Below are positions 1 to 7,632 of a stretch of 20,097 nt of DNA, piece by piece. Made by a program: the position numbers and the translations under genes. The notes below the pieces were generated by a model, which saw only the letters and a program-made list of their open reading frames with translations, made no database searches and was not told where the DNA came from. Within the stretch, counting starts at the first letter, position 1; every line of letters begins with the position of its first letter. This DNA is from Acrasis kona (Eukaryota > Heterolobosea > Eutetramitea > Acrasida > Acrasidae): positions 1-20,097 of the forward strand of contig JAOPGA020000609.1 in assembly GCA_026419775.2 (NCBI GenBank), written 5' to 3'.

Positions 1-28
1 TTAACCAAAACATTGAAGGAAGTAATCA

Positions 29-229
29 TCATGAAATCTTCTCTAATTCTACGGCCTCTCCTGTTGCTAAGAAATTCAAAACGCTCTCGTCCTCTGTAAC
101 CTCATAATTGATTACACAGTCAGCATTTAATTTTTGGCATTGCTCTGAAAGTTTATATTCGCACTCTTTTAAAGGTTCATTGTTTGGTCTCCTTGTAAAC
201 TGAATCCGAATTTTATTGGTACTCGGCAA
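29..229 (-). CDS. Open frame without ATG, overlaps 3' end of the 274-aa ORF
   Basis: A 66-codon open frame that has no Met codon; the first usable non-ATG codon is a TTG at 227-229, and the frame is open for only a few codons more upstream. It overlaps the last 17 nt of the upstream 213-1037 frame. Its stop codon (31-29) overlaps by 4 nt (ATGA) with an ATG at 32 that opens a further frame running out of the window. The product would be acidic in its second half (motifs EVTEDESV and GEAVELEKIS). No family recognised. Because it has no ATG and touches the preceding frame, I think it is more likely the continuation of the upstream protein through a frameshift, sequencing error or missed splice than an independent gene. 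Confidence 0.3.
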   Translation of the reverse strand: MPSTNKIRIQFTRRPNNEPLKECEYKLSEQCQKLNADCVINYEVTEDESVLNFLATGEAVELEKIS

Positions 230-1037
230 AATCGTTATCTACCACACCAGCTGTCCTCACGTTTAGCATGTAATCAGTAGATGCAACCGTTGGAGCGGGG
301 GCAGGAGGCACCGCAACTCCACCCAGTGGACCTCCTCTCATTGTTTTTATTGGGGCACTGCTGTATCTCAAAGTGTCATATAATGCTTTTACTGTGGCAA
401 ATATTGGTAGAACAGCTAGTGCTGCCGGTGCTACATTTCCACCGTAGCAGGTATTCCCAAAAAATCCAACAGCAGGAGCTCCACCTTGGACCATACCAGG
501 GGGAACAACATAACCACTATCCCATATTTGAATGTCAGGGAATTCTATTCTCTTATTTGTTAGTCGTACTGTCGGGTGCTTTGTCGACTTCAAATTTAGA
601 ACAATAAAGTGTGGCGTCGATGATGCAAAGGCAAGCATGGCAAACACAGGCTTTGCGTTCGCATTCGACAGCTTTAGCTTTAGTAGCCAATGTGTGGTGC
701 CGTCCGCTTGAAGACCTGCTGTGAATGGTGCACATAACGACCTGTCAAGAATATTGACCCTCCTATTCCTTCTCTTCACCTTAATTGTGCCCATAACGCT
801 GAAATATTGCATTAACGCAAAGAGGAGGGCCACTATCGTCTCGTTTGCGTTAAAGCACGCTAGCAATACTTTCACAGAGCATGGCATATTTCTGTTTCGT
901 TCTAAAAAAAAAATGTCAATGTCATCTGTATTAGTAGTAAGAAAAGAGGTGTTGGAATCATCACTGCTGGTGTAACCACTTTCAAAATCTGTACTAGTAT
1001 CATGTAAATGTGATAGTGATACTATTGCATTTTTCAT
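213..1037 (-). CDS. Unrecognised 274-residue protein, possibly of viral or mobile origin
   Basis: A single uninterrupted frame starting at an ATG (1037-1035). The first 50 residues are Ser/Thr/Asp-rich and look disordered. Residues about 50-85 contain a hydrophobic stretch (VALLFALMQYFSVM) followed by a very basic patch (KVKRRNRR). The middle alternates hydrophobic and polar residues as in beta strands (HWLLKLKLSNANAK, HFIVLNLKST). The last 100 residues are rich in Gly, Pro and Ala (GGPLGGVAVPPAPAPT). I recognise no domain. An upstream TAATAG about 12 nt before the ATG could be a 3' splice site, so a 5' exon is possible. The Gly/Pro/Ala-rich tail, beta-like core and overlapping downstream frame recall structural proteins of DNA viruses or Polinton-type elements, but that is only an impression. 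An ordinary lineage-specific gene fits equally well. Confidence 0.5.
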   Translation of the reverse strand: MKNAIVSLSHLHDTSTDFESGYTSSDDSNTSFLTTNTDDIDIFFLERNRNMPCSVKVLLACFNANETIVALLFALMQYFSVMGTIKVKRRNRRVNILDRSLCAPFTAGLQADGTTHWLLKLKLSNANAKPVFAMLAFASSTPHFIVLNLKSTKHPTVRLTNKRIEFPDIQIWDSGYVVPPGMVQGGAPAVGFFGNTCYGGNVAPAALAVLPIFATVKALYDTLRYSSAPIKTMRGGPLGGVAVPPAPAPTVASTDYMLNVRTAGVVDNDFAEYQ

Positions 1038-1206
1038 CTTTAAACTATTAGTGTCTACTTGCGTTCTTAATTTTAGCGTTGTCTTTTTTGTGCGCTATAC
1101 TTAAATATCTATATTTGTCTCGATTTCGATCGTGCTGATACACGTTGGTTGATGTGGGTTTAGGGTGGCAGAGACAGCAGTGTGTTTGAGTCCAACATCA
1201 AGTGGG

Positions 1207-1443
1207 TCATGCGGTGGATGCCCTCACAATTTTAAACTTTTGTTTAAGAACTGAGCGTGCTCGGCTGTTTGGGACTTTAACAGCTCTAGTGAGGGGGGAC
1301 ACTACACGTCTCTTCTTGACTCCTCTCCCTTGCACTGGTAGTCTCACGACCTTTACGATACGCTCGTTCAGGTCGGTATTAGAACTGCGGTTGTAGAGGT
1401 CCGCACGCATGTATTCAAGATACATTTTTGAATAGTATTTCAT
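1207..1443 (-). CDS. Small very basic open frame
   Basis: A 78-codon frame from an ATG at 1443-1441. Arg/Lys are dense in the second half (RGVKKRRVV, NSRARSVLKQKFK), suggesting nucleic-acid binding. The opposite strand is also open here, but the minus-strand composition looks more protein-like. A TTACAG sits 30-40 nt upstream, just below the ambiguous base at 1483, so a spliced 5' exon is possible: the minus strand upstream carries short open pieces in several frames. The following 170 nt down to the 274-residue ORF contain another open piece without ATG. It may be one exon or relic of the same transcription unit as 213-1037. No family recognised. Confidence 0.3.
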   Translation of the reverse strand: MKYYSKMYLEYMRADLYNRSSNTDLNERIVKVVRLPVQGRGVKKRRVVSPLTRAVKVPNSRARSVLKQKFKIVRASTA

Positions 1444-2209
1444 CACAACAGGCTACGGAAATCTCCTCTGCATCCTGTAAGTNGAATGTTTTTGAATTTT
1501 TTTCTTGTATTGCTGTCGGATGCATCACTTTCTCTTTCATTTGTAGAATGTCTCACTGATAACGCTCATGATTCTCATTTTGATTGACCATTACAACTCA
1601 TGAGTATGGCTTACTGTAGGCCGATGAGATGAGGAAGGCATTGAAGACTCTGAATTACTTTTTGAACTCCAAATCCTACATGCTGAGGAACACAATTAAT
1701 GTCGAGCTCTTGAATTACATTTCCAAGAAATGACGAAGAAGACGATGAAGAACATGATGAAAAAGAAACCAATTCAGATGACTACGAATAATATGAAGGC
1801 CTGAGCGTAGAGGAAAATTTAAATGAAGAACCAATTTACACCGCAACCAATTTTTTTCTCGAAGCGTAATTCGATCAATGTTATTTGAATGCATTTCGGT
1901 ATCATATCCAACCCTTTTCAACTTTTAACAAATTTTCCTTTCCTTGTAGACTTTGATTTCACACTACGTGATGTCATCTTATGCCAAAGAGGTTAAGTGC
2001 ACAGCACGGTGATTATTTGAGAAGTATCACGAATCACAATGTGTTGAAGATGAGAAAGGTTTTAAAAAGATTTTGTTTTCATCATTCATTTGAGCACCGT
2101 TAATTTGAGAGTGGCTTGGCCAGATACCATTGCAACTGAATTCTTAAAGAATCATTTGGTATTTGTTGTTAACCTCACATTTGATGACAACAAAGTGTTT
2201 TCTCGTTTA
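1444..2209. pseudogene. Stretch of broken coding frames, including an acidic plus-strand relic
   Basis: No intact gene. On the plus strand about 1729-1870 reads as an acidic segment (NDEEDDEEHDEKETNSDDYE), interrupted by one TAA and then continuing open. About 1968-2090 reads as a frame starting ATG TCA TCT with a single internal TGA (KCTAR, stop, LFEKYHESQ). A third open piece follows in another frame (TVNLRVAWPDTIATEFLKN). On the minus strand 1450-1700 there are short open pieces in two frames. This pattern of long, protein-like frames each broken by one or two stops indicates decayed genes. The N at 1483 means some breaks could be sequence errors. Confidence 0.4.
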
Positions 2210-3402
2210 TTACTTTACATTAGATTTCAGTGAGACATTTCGTTCATTAATCTGTTTGATTCCCCTCACAATATCCGAATCCAGCATGTTCAGCATACAG
2301 TACACGGCGTTGCCTCCTGGGAATTTTCCAGGTACAATGAACTTGTTCGCTCTTAACAAGGTAGTAATCTCCAATATTCTGTCGTGATGCTCCACATATT
2401 CCTTATCGGAAAGTTCAATACTCAATTCAGCGTCTGTTGGCTCGTGTCCCAGGAGTAATCTCAACAATTCGAATAGTTTGGGAGATATCAAAGAACGGCA
2501 AGTGACCACTTTATCGCCGTTGAAGTTGGTGAACGAAACGTAGTCAACAAAGCCTGCTGGTCTTCTGCACAGTGGCGCATCATAATTTACAATGTTAGCT
2601 CCAAAATAATCTGACAGGTTCTGGTTGGCGTTACGTCCGTGAAATGCTCTGAACTTATCGGGAAATCCCATGTGAAATCCTCTTATGCTTGGATTTGTGT
2701 CTGGATGGGTCTGAGTCTTCAGTCTGTCAAGAAGCGTTAGAAATACGTGGCAAAATTCCGTTCCAATCTCCAATTCGGCTGGGACAAGCTCAATGTTATA
2801 GGATTGACCACCTTCTATGGAGGAATCGTCTGTGAAGATGCATATGTTCTTCTTTTCGGACTCTGTTCCTTTCAGGTATTGAATGCCAAAATCGCGTACT
2901 ATCTTCTGTGAGCTGCAAGCGGAAAGGAATAATAGGACACCTGCTCCTAACAAATGTTAGACAACAATCTATTAACTTTACCTTGTCCTTCAAAATGATC
3001 AAGAATGTCTACGATCTGTCTGACTGAAAGTACACTGTCCAAACCAATACTGACTCCATCTTTAACTCCATGGCCCGTAATGTATATAAAAACTCTGTCA
3101 TTTTTGGTTAAACCTTCTACGCTCATCAACTCTCTGGAAAATTCGCTTGTATGTTGAAGTGCAGGATGTTCTACCATAGTAAAGTCCCTCATTTCTTCTT
3201 CAGTAAGATCATGTGCCATATTTTGGTGCATAGGCTTGATAAAGTATTCCCATGTCCTTACGTCGGGATTTGAATAGCACCTTATTTCAACTTCTTGGTC
3301 TTTTGTTGCATCTTTAATCATTCTGTAAACTCTCATCAAATCAAACAAGAAGCGTATGTCACTTCTCTTTTCAAAGTTTGCGTATAAGTAGGCGTGGATC
3401 AT
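2210..3402 (-). CDS. C13-family (GPI8/legumain-like) cysteine peptidase, two exons
   Basis: Exon 1 runs 3402-2982 and exon 2 runs 2946-2210, joined across a 35-nt intron to give 385 residues. Seen: YITGHG with the catalytic His at about residue 111, and LLFLSACSSQ with the catalytic Cys at about 151, just after the splice junction. The 40-residue spacing is close to that between the catalytic His and Cys of GPI8/PIG-K (42 from memory). The N-terminal part (ANFEKRSDIRF, then DLMRVYRMIKD and CYSNPDVR) matches the start of the GPI8 fold, and the length is near PIG-K's roughly 395. Known family role: GPI8 is the catalytic subunit of the ER GPI-transamidase; legumains are vacuolar Asn-peptidases. 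Odd: there is no signal peptide, no visible C-terminal membrane segment, and the usual Asp-Thr-Cys or Asp-x-Cys is Ser-Ala-Cys. Family assignment is firm at clan level; the GPI8 function is doubtful. Confidence 0.82.
2947..2981 (-). other. 35-nt spliceosomal intron in the C13 peptidase gene
   Basis: Read on the minus strand it starts GTAAAG and ends TCTAACATTTGTTAG, with CTAAC placed 9 nt before the end of the intron. Without removal the frame hits TAG; with removal the frame joins GQ to GAGVLLFLSAC, completing the expected strand that carries the catalytic Cys. Phase 1. Confidence 0.85.
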
Positions 3403-3558
3403 CTCTGATTGTGTTGTTTGTTAACAATCCTACCTATAACAACTTCGATTTAATTATGAAGAACAAAGGAAGTCTGTCTTACAAAAAACATTAAACATCA
3501 GCAAGTATGTTAGATACCCACATCATACGAATATTTTTTTGGTACATCCGCGTTAGTA
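3403..3558. other. 5' intergenic region of the peptidase gene
   Basis: AT-rich spacer upstream of the C13 peptidase start. No motif recognised. Confidence 0.4.
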
Positions 3559-3984
3559 ATGATGTATGATCGTAACAAAACGGAAGAAGAAAATTTGATC
3601 GATGCCATCAACGCCGCGTTTGACTCGAATTTTGAAATTTTTCTCAACAGATTCAGAAGAACACAAGCATCCTTGCAATAACGATGCTGTTAACCACTTA
3701 ATTCGATCATGATTTAACTTTTCACACTCAAAACATACCAGACGTTGTACACGCTGGCATCTGCCATCTGGATTTGACCGTGAAGCCTTGAAAAGTCGGG
3801 GAATTAGATTGCTTCTCTGTATTAAAAGAAGAGTACAGATTTTCAAGAAGAGAACATATTCGAATTACTAGTCTTTTACAGCCACATGAGGGTGGCTAAC
3901 CTTGAACATGTAACGCCCATTACAAGTAATGCTGACGATGATTTCAATTGGATCAAGAAAGCCAAATTCAACATCTTTGGGTAG
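3559..3984 (+). pseudogene. Frameshifted coding relic
   Basis: The frame opens with ATG ATG (3559-3564) and reads 40 codons (TEEENLIDAINAAFDSNFEI) before stops at about 3679. The middle is open in a different frame except for one TGA (HLPSGFDREALKSRGIRLLL). The final third returns to the first frame (FQEENIFELLVFYSHMRVAN) and ends at TAG 3982-3984. This two-shift pattern is what a gene damaged by indels looks like. The minus strand is also open for 97 codons here (3553-3846) but its Cys-rich product looks like a shadow. No family recognised. TTTTTCTCAACAG at about 3638-3650 resembles a 3' splice site, so part of the apparent breakage might be unrecognised introns. Confidence 0.35.
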
Positions 3985-4107
3985 AGCAACAAATAAATAT
4001 AAAAAAAGATTGAGATTCATGAAAAAGATGAGATAAATAAAGCATTATTCATTTGAGAATGGTTTTATAAAAACATTTATCATGATACATGCATGTTGAA
4101 TAGCAGC

Positions 4108-4344
4108 TCATATTGCAGCTTTCAATCTTGCTTCAAGTCTGTTCTTTGAAAGTCTTTTGCCTTTTAGTCTTTGTACAGGTTTGTTCACGTTCCCATTAAA
4201 TAGCGTGTCGGCATAGTTGTAATCCTTTCTCCTTCTTGTTCCTGTCACGACGTTATTAAGGTCAATGTTTGACTTGATTTGTTTGGTCTGGTCAGCTGGT
4301 TTCTTTATCCATTCTGTTCTTGTTGCTTCTTTTGTGTACTTCAT
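4108..4344 (-). CDS. Small Lys/Arg-rich protein, possibly nuclear
   Basis: A 78-residue single-exon frame from an ATG at 4344-4342. The product is strongly basic, with NNVVTGTRRRKDYNYAD at about residues 30-46 and a basic C-terminus (KGKRLSKNRLEARLKAAI). The combination of VVTG, a run of Arg/Lys and then an aromatic residue loosely recalls short motifs in chromatin-associated proteins, but I cannot assign a family. The opposite strand is open across the first third and would give a hydrophobic Cys-rich peptide, typical of a shadow. A possible plus-strand frame begins 40 nt away, so the two may be divergent. Moderately sure that it is coding, not of a role. Confidence 0.5.
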   Translation of the reverse strand: MKYTKEATRTEWIKKPADQTKQIKSNIDLNNVVTGTRRRKDYNYADTLFNGNVNKPVQRLKGKRLSKNRLEARLKAAI

Positions 4345-4384
4345 ATTGTTGTGTTGTTGTTTTTTGTGGCGAACCGAATTTTAC

Positions 4385-4552
4385 ATGTCATTTTTATACT
4401 ATGCTCCTTCCTACTTTTTCTACAGTTCCATGGAACAGAAAGGGGAGGTTGAGTTCAATAAAATCAAGACAAATGATTACAAATTGAGTCAACGTTGCAA
4501 TCAAGACATTATCCGGATGTTGAGAAAGAATGATGGAAATCGGCAGTTTTGA
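4385..4552 (+). CDS. Possible short protein, divergent from 4344
   Basis: From the ATG at 4385 the frame gives 55 residues; an internal ATG at 4430 gives 40 residues with a much more protein-like composition (MEQKGEVEFNKIKTNDYKL). The stretch between, CTACTTTTTCTACAG just before 4426, looks like a 3' splice site, so the coding part may begin in an upstream exon. It ends with TGA at 4550-4552. No family recognised; it may be a relic exon. Confidence 0.25.
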   Translation: MSFLYYAPSYFFYSSMEQKGEVEFNKIKTNDYKLSQRCNQDIIRMLRKNDGNRQF

Positions 4553-4606
4553 TAAATGTAAATTTTATTACGTATAGATTGGACCATATACCTAATGAGC
4601 GAAGTC

Positions 4607-4987
4607 TCATGTTGTACACCAAGTTTTGGGGTTGTGTATACTTGTAATTATGCTACCTTGTAGTACTCGTGTAGAATCTATTCTTTCAAGTGAATGAAAC
4701 AATAGTGAACCAGATTCATAATATGTGTTGTGCAACCGTTTACTGATTTTGTCAAGATGGCGGTAGGATGTTCCAATATATAGTACATGTTTTTCAAAAG
4801 CTTTTCCCATTTCGATATATGTTATGGGGTGTAAAGTGACGGCTTGTACAATGTCATGTATAATTGGTAAGGTGATGATTCAATGTTGATTTGTATCATG
4901 TAAAGTTACTCCGACATTTTGTAGTAAATTGGATTCATCACCTGATGGACCATTGAAGACAATCAAGTGTATAGTACTGAAGATAAT
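4607..4987 (-). pseudogene. Coding frame broken by a single TGA
   Basis: The minus frame is open for 127 codons from 4987 to the TGA at 4609-4607, except for one internal TGA at 4882-4880. Upstream of the stop it reads IVFNGPSGDESNLLQNVGV; downstream VQAVTLHPITYIEMGKAFEK and then HVLYIGTSYRHLDKISKRL. Composition is continuous across the stop, which supports one ancestral protein. Translation from the ATG after the stop (4810) would still give 67 residues. The TGA is consistent with a CGA to TGA change, though the original codon cannot be known. No family recognised. Confidence 0.45.
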
Positions 4988-5916
4988 CTAGCCAAGGCTG
5001 AAGCTCTACTACAAACCCTTGAACCAGCTTATTATACAAATCAAAGTGTTCAATCGTTACTTGGTTCCATTGGAGTTAATATCCCAACAAAGGTATTAAA
5101 TGCAAAGCTGAAACCTTTACGCAAACGATAAGTTTATCAAAAGAATTGTGAAGAATATCCCGTTCGTATTACCGCAGATGATATTGAACCTATAACCGAA
5201 TGAAATGTTAACCTGATTTTTATGAGTATTACATAGATATCCTAAACGTCAACCAACGAATGTGGAAGAGAACGTAAAAGAAATATATGTATAAACGTAA
5301 CCCATGATATGATGAAAGAAAAAGTGATAAAGTGTACTGTGCTGATCACTGGTTGACCGATCTTAATTCGTCAAACAAGTCTGACGTCAGTTAACCCTTC
5401 GTGTCAAAATCTAAAACAAACACAAGACAAAAAGATCAAAGGTAAAACCTTTTTTAAAAAACAGGATTAAACCTGAAAGTTTATTGGTAGTTTTGCAACC
5501 CCCGTCAATGGTTATTGATGAGTTACCTTACACTAAAAATAAATATATACAGATCACTCAGGAGGTGATTGCTCATGTTCACTATTGGCCGATCAAAGGT
5601 AAAACCAACTAAACTTGATTAATTACTCAATTTTGAAGAAACCATGCTATTAGACTTCGATGACTTAACAGAAGGAGCATCAAGCTTGATTACATTTGAA
5701 ACCACTCACTTGGAGTCGACCATGTTACCAACGAAAATTATGGACTTGAAGTTCACCAGAGTAAGTTGTGAGACTTGCATACGAAGATACAAACTAAATA
5801 GATTGAGGGAGAGTTCATGCCGGTGTCAGCCATGTATTTATTTTTTATTGTTGGTTGTTTGTAGTTGTTTTCAAAAATGTCCAAATATATACAAAATCGT
5901 TGAAATAATATTGTAA
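4946..5916 (+). pseudogene. Long decayed coding region, several frames
   Basis: A chain of open pieces on the plus strand. 4946-5128 reads LAKAEALLQTLEPAYYTNQS and further to PLRKR, followed by TAA, and then the same frame continues (KNCEEYPVRITADDIEPITE) to a TGA. Beyond this come VYCADHWLTDLNSS (about 5337-5378), PPSMVIDELPYTKNKYIQIT (about 5499-5560), and LLDFDDLTEGASSLITFET from the ATG at 5644. Each piece has protein-like composition but frames change and stops intervene. This looks like one or two genes eroded by substitutions and indels. Overlooked introns could explain some changes: AAAGGTAAAACC occurs twice and resembles a 5' splice site. No family recognised. It overlaps the minus-strand relic by about 40 nt. 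Confidence 0.4.
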
Positions 5917-6240
5917 TCAAACTGAACTATTATTGCATTATAATTATGACCAAGGTTGTTTTTATATAAGTGCTTGTTAGTGCATGACTATATTTGAATC
6001 GAATGCAAGTATAAAATATTGCCGCAAGAAGGCTTGATATATACATCGGGGTTTGATTACAATGACGTTGTCCTTGTAATTATATTTGTGCATTCTGTTT
6101 TCATTTGGCAAAGTCTTTTTTTACATTAGATTGTACTTTTTTTTTTAACAAGTGGTCATATATTCAATCTCTCCATCAACCCGTGATGGAAGGAAATTCG
6201 TTCGTACATAAATGACGCGTTTCCGAAATTGTTTTGTTTA
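5917..6240. other. Intergenic, AT-rich, no gene seen
   Basis: Contains homopolymer T runs and no open frame that looks coding on either strand. It would be the 3' flank of the small minus-strand frame at 6241-6420. Confidence 0.4.
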
Positions 6241-6420
6241 TCATGACGGCATTTCGTTATCGTGAGTGGACTGCCCCATCATTGTAGTACCCTTGCTCAT
6301 AGTGTCTTGTGCTTTTTCATGATATGCTTTTGTACATTTTTGATGGACACCTGTCTCATGTATCATTTTACAAAGAAGCATGGATAGTGATTGCTTCAGG
6401 ATTTTTTCAAGACCATCCAT
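6241..6420 (-). CDS. 59-residue Met/Lys/His-rich small protein
   Basis: A complete minus-strand frame from ATG 6420-6418 to TGA 6243-6241. It has soluble, helix-friendly composition (MDGLEKILKQSLSMLLCKMI at the N-terminus, then Lys/His/Thr and Met-rich). There are no low-complexity or AT-driven features, and its coding-like look contrasts with the AT-rich flanks. It lies 144 nt downstream of the complex I subunit gene on the same strand. It could be a small gene, a terminal exon, or a relic. No family recognised. Confidence 0.35.
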   Translation of the reverse strand: MDGLEKILKQSLSMLLCKMIHETGVHQKCTKAYHEKAQDTMSKGTTMMGQSTHDNEMPS

Positions 6421-6563
6421 AATGAATATTCAGAATAATTCTTGTTTTAACAAACGCCACTTAAGGAGGATCGAAAAATATAAACACAAAACAAGTGAAG
6501 TAAATTAAAATAATTGTTCTTATGAAAACGTTTTTGTTATTCCCATTTGATACAAACATTAAA

Positions 6564-7133
6564 TTAGTGCAACTCTGGCAAGTATCCTTGTGTACGAATC
6601 TTTTTGTCAACCTTGTCAGTCTTGTAGCGTGGGTCGGCCATGTATAGAGTCACAAGTTCATCGATATCATTATCGCTCAAGGCATCTTCCTCCTCATCCC
6701 AATCTTCATCATCTTTTTCACTATCGGAGTCACCGAAACCATGCTCCCAATGTGGTTGTTCGAGGCCGAGGATTCTTAGACCGTTCTTTTGTGTCATTAC
6801 ACAAACCCAGAACACGAAAATTGCACCAATCATTTTGCAAATAAATACATCGTGGGCGCTTGGTTTGGGTATGATTTTCTCAACCCCATAGTAGGGGTCG
6901 CTGAAATCAAATTGAAAAGGTGGTTCATCATGATGGTGGTCATCGTGGTGTTCATCATGATGTTCATCGTGATGTCCTGCATTACCGTGATGGGATTTAT
7001 CGTGGTGTACAGTCTTTGCGTGTTCTACGGTGACGGAGCCTGCTTTGGCGACGTTGTTACTAAAATTGCGTGTTTGACAAAGGTTCTTAATGACAGAACC
7101 TAAAGGGATTCCTCTCCTGACGGTGGGGTTCAT
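6564..7133 (-). CDS. Probable mitochondrial complex I accessory subunit, NDUFB2-like
   Basis: 189 residues, single exon. The N-terminus is a typical mitochondrial presequence (Arg-rich, no acidic residues, ending near RNFSNN at 22-27). A His-rich stretch follows at about 40-70. One membrane segment at about 99-115 (MIGAIFVFWVCVM) is followed by TQKNGLRILGLEQPHWEHG and then a strongly acidic tail (DSEKDDEDWDEEED). The core KxxGAxxxFW, KNG, LG and PxWEHG resembles the NDUFB2/AGGG subunit, particularly plant forms with a WFW segment and HPWxGHGD. Known role: accessory subunit in the membrane arm of NADH:ubiquinone oxidoreductase. NDUFB2 is usually about 70-110 residues, so this form is long, with extra His-rich and C-terminal parts. 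A different small inner-membrane protein is the main alternative. Confidence 0.5.
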   Translation of the reverse strand: MNPTVRRGIPLGSVIKNLCQTRNFSNNVAKAGSVTVEHAKTVHHDKSHHGNAGHHDEHHDEHHDDHHHDEPPFQFDFSDPYYGVEKIIPKPSAHDVFICKMIGAIFVFWVCVMTQKNGLRILGLEQPHWEHGFGDSDSEKDDEDWDEEEDALSDNDIDELVTLYMADPRYKTDKVDKKIRTQGYLPELH

Positions 7134-7440
7134 TATAATAAAGTTGATCGTTACAAAAAAACTTCACAAACATATTGAACGAAAGGTGGATTATGTTAGG
7201 GAATAGATAGGGCTCCTACCGAAACATTTCAGTTTTTGGTTCGAAATAAGTTTTTGTTGAACTAAATTGAAATGAAAGCGAAAGAAAGATGTTTCGAAAC
7301 ACTGTCGAAAATTTCGAAAGTCTAATAATCACCAAGCACATAAACCAAAACACAACTATGATAAAAACATGCAGGATTTAGAACATTCTGACAAGAATTT
7401 ACTTTATTCAACACGTTAATGGAAATTCTTTGATCATTTT
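7134..7440. promoter_or_regulatory. Upstream region of the NDUFB2-like gene with TTCGAA elements
   Basis: No gene. Contains three TTCGAAA boxes at about 7239, 7292 and 7313, one of them the perfect 10-bp palindrome GTTTCGAAAC (7291-7300), plus CGAAA repeats. Clustering upstream of the minus-strand gene suggests a control element, which is inference only. Confidence 0.25.
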
Positions 7441-7501
7441 TGCACATTGCAATTTCTTCCATGCATAAGAGACCCTTCGAGGATGCCCTCAATAAAAGTA
7501 C
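7441..7501 (+). repeat. Dispersed repeat, copy 1
   Basis: Similar to 16226-16287 in the same orientation: both share TTGCAATTTCTT, then ATGC-TAAGAGAC, CCCTT and GGATGCCCTC, with a 2-nt length difference. The indel argues against a conserved reading frame. Origin unknown; probably a fragment of a mobile element family. A 61-codon minus-strand frame across this copy is not convincing. Confidence 0.45.
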
Positions 7502-7632
7502 AAACAAATATTATTGATCGCTTTGATTTTTTAACGGTATATAACATTTGCATTCACGAGCCTCTAAGCATAGCTCTTCTTTATTAAGCAATAGTAGATC
7601 AAAGTTTTCAATGTCATTACAAAAATACAAAA

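Noticed and set aside
225-245. CGGCAAAATC shared between 225-234 and 12014-12023, with similar NDFAE peptides
   Set aside because: Only about 10 identical bases at two sites and no further similarity; most likely chance.
281-607. Plus-strand 108-codon frame opposite the 274-residue protein
   Set aside because: Antisense shadow: His/Leu/Gln-rich composition without protein character, fully inside a better minus-strand frame.
3553-3846. 97-codon minus-strand frame, Cys-rich
   Set aside because: The plus strand shows protein-like pieces in two frames across the same DNA; the minus product looks like their complement.
6590-7103. Three plus-strand frames over the NDUFB2-like gene
   Set aside because: Opposite the His/Asp-rich and acidic parts of the real gene; Ser/Pro/His or Val/Ile/Met runs are complements of that codon bias.
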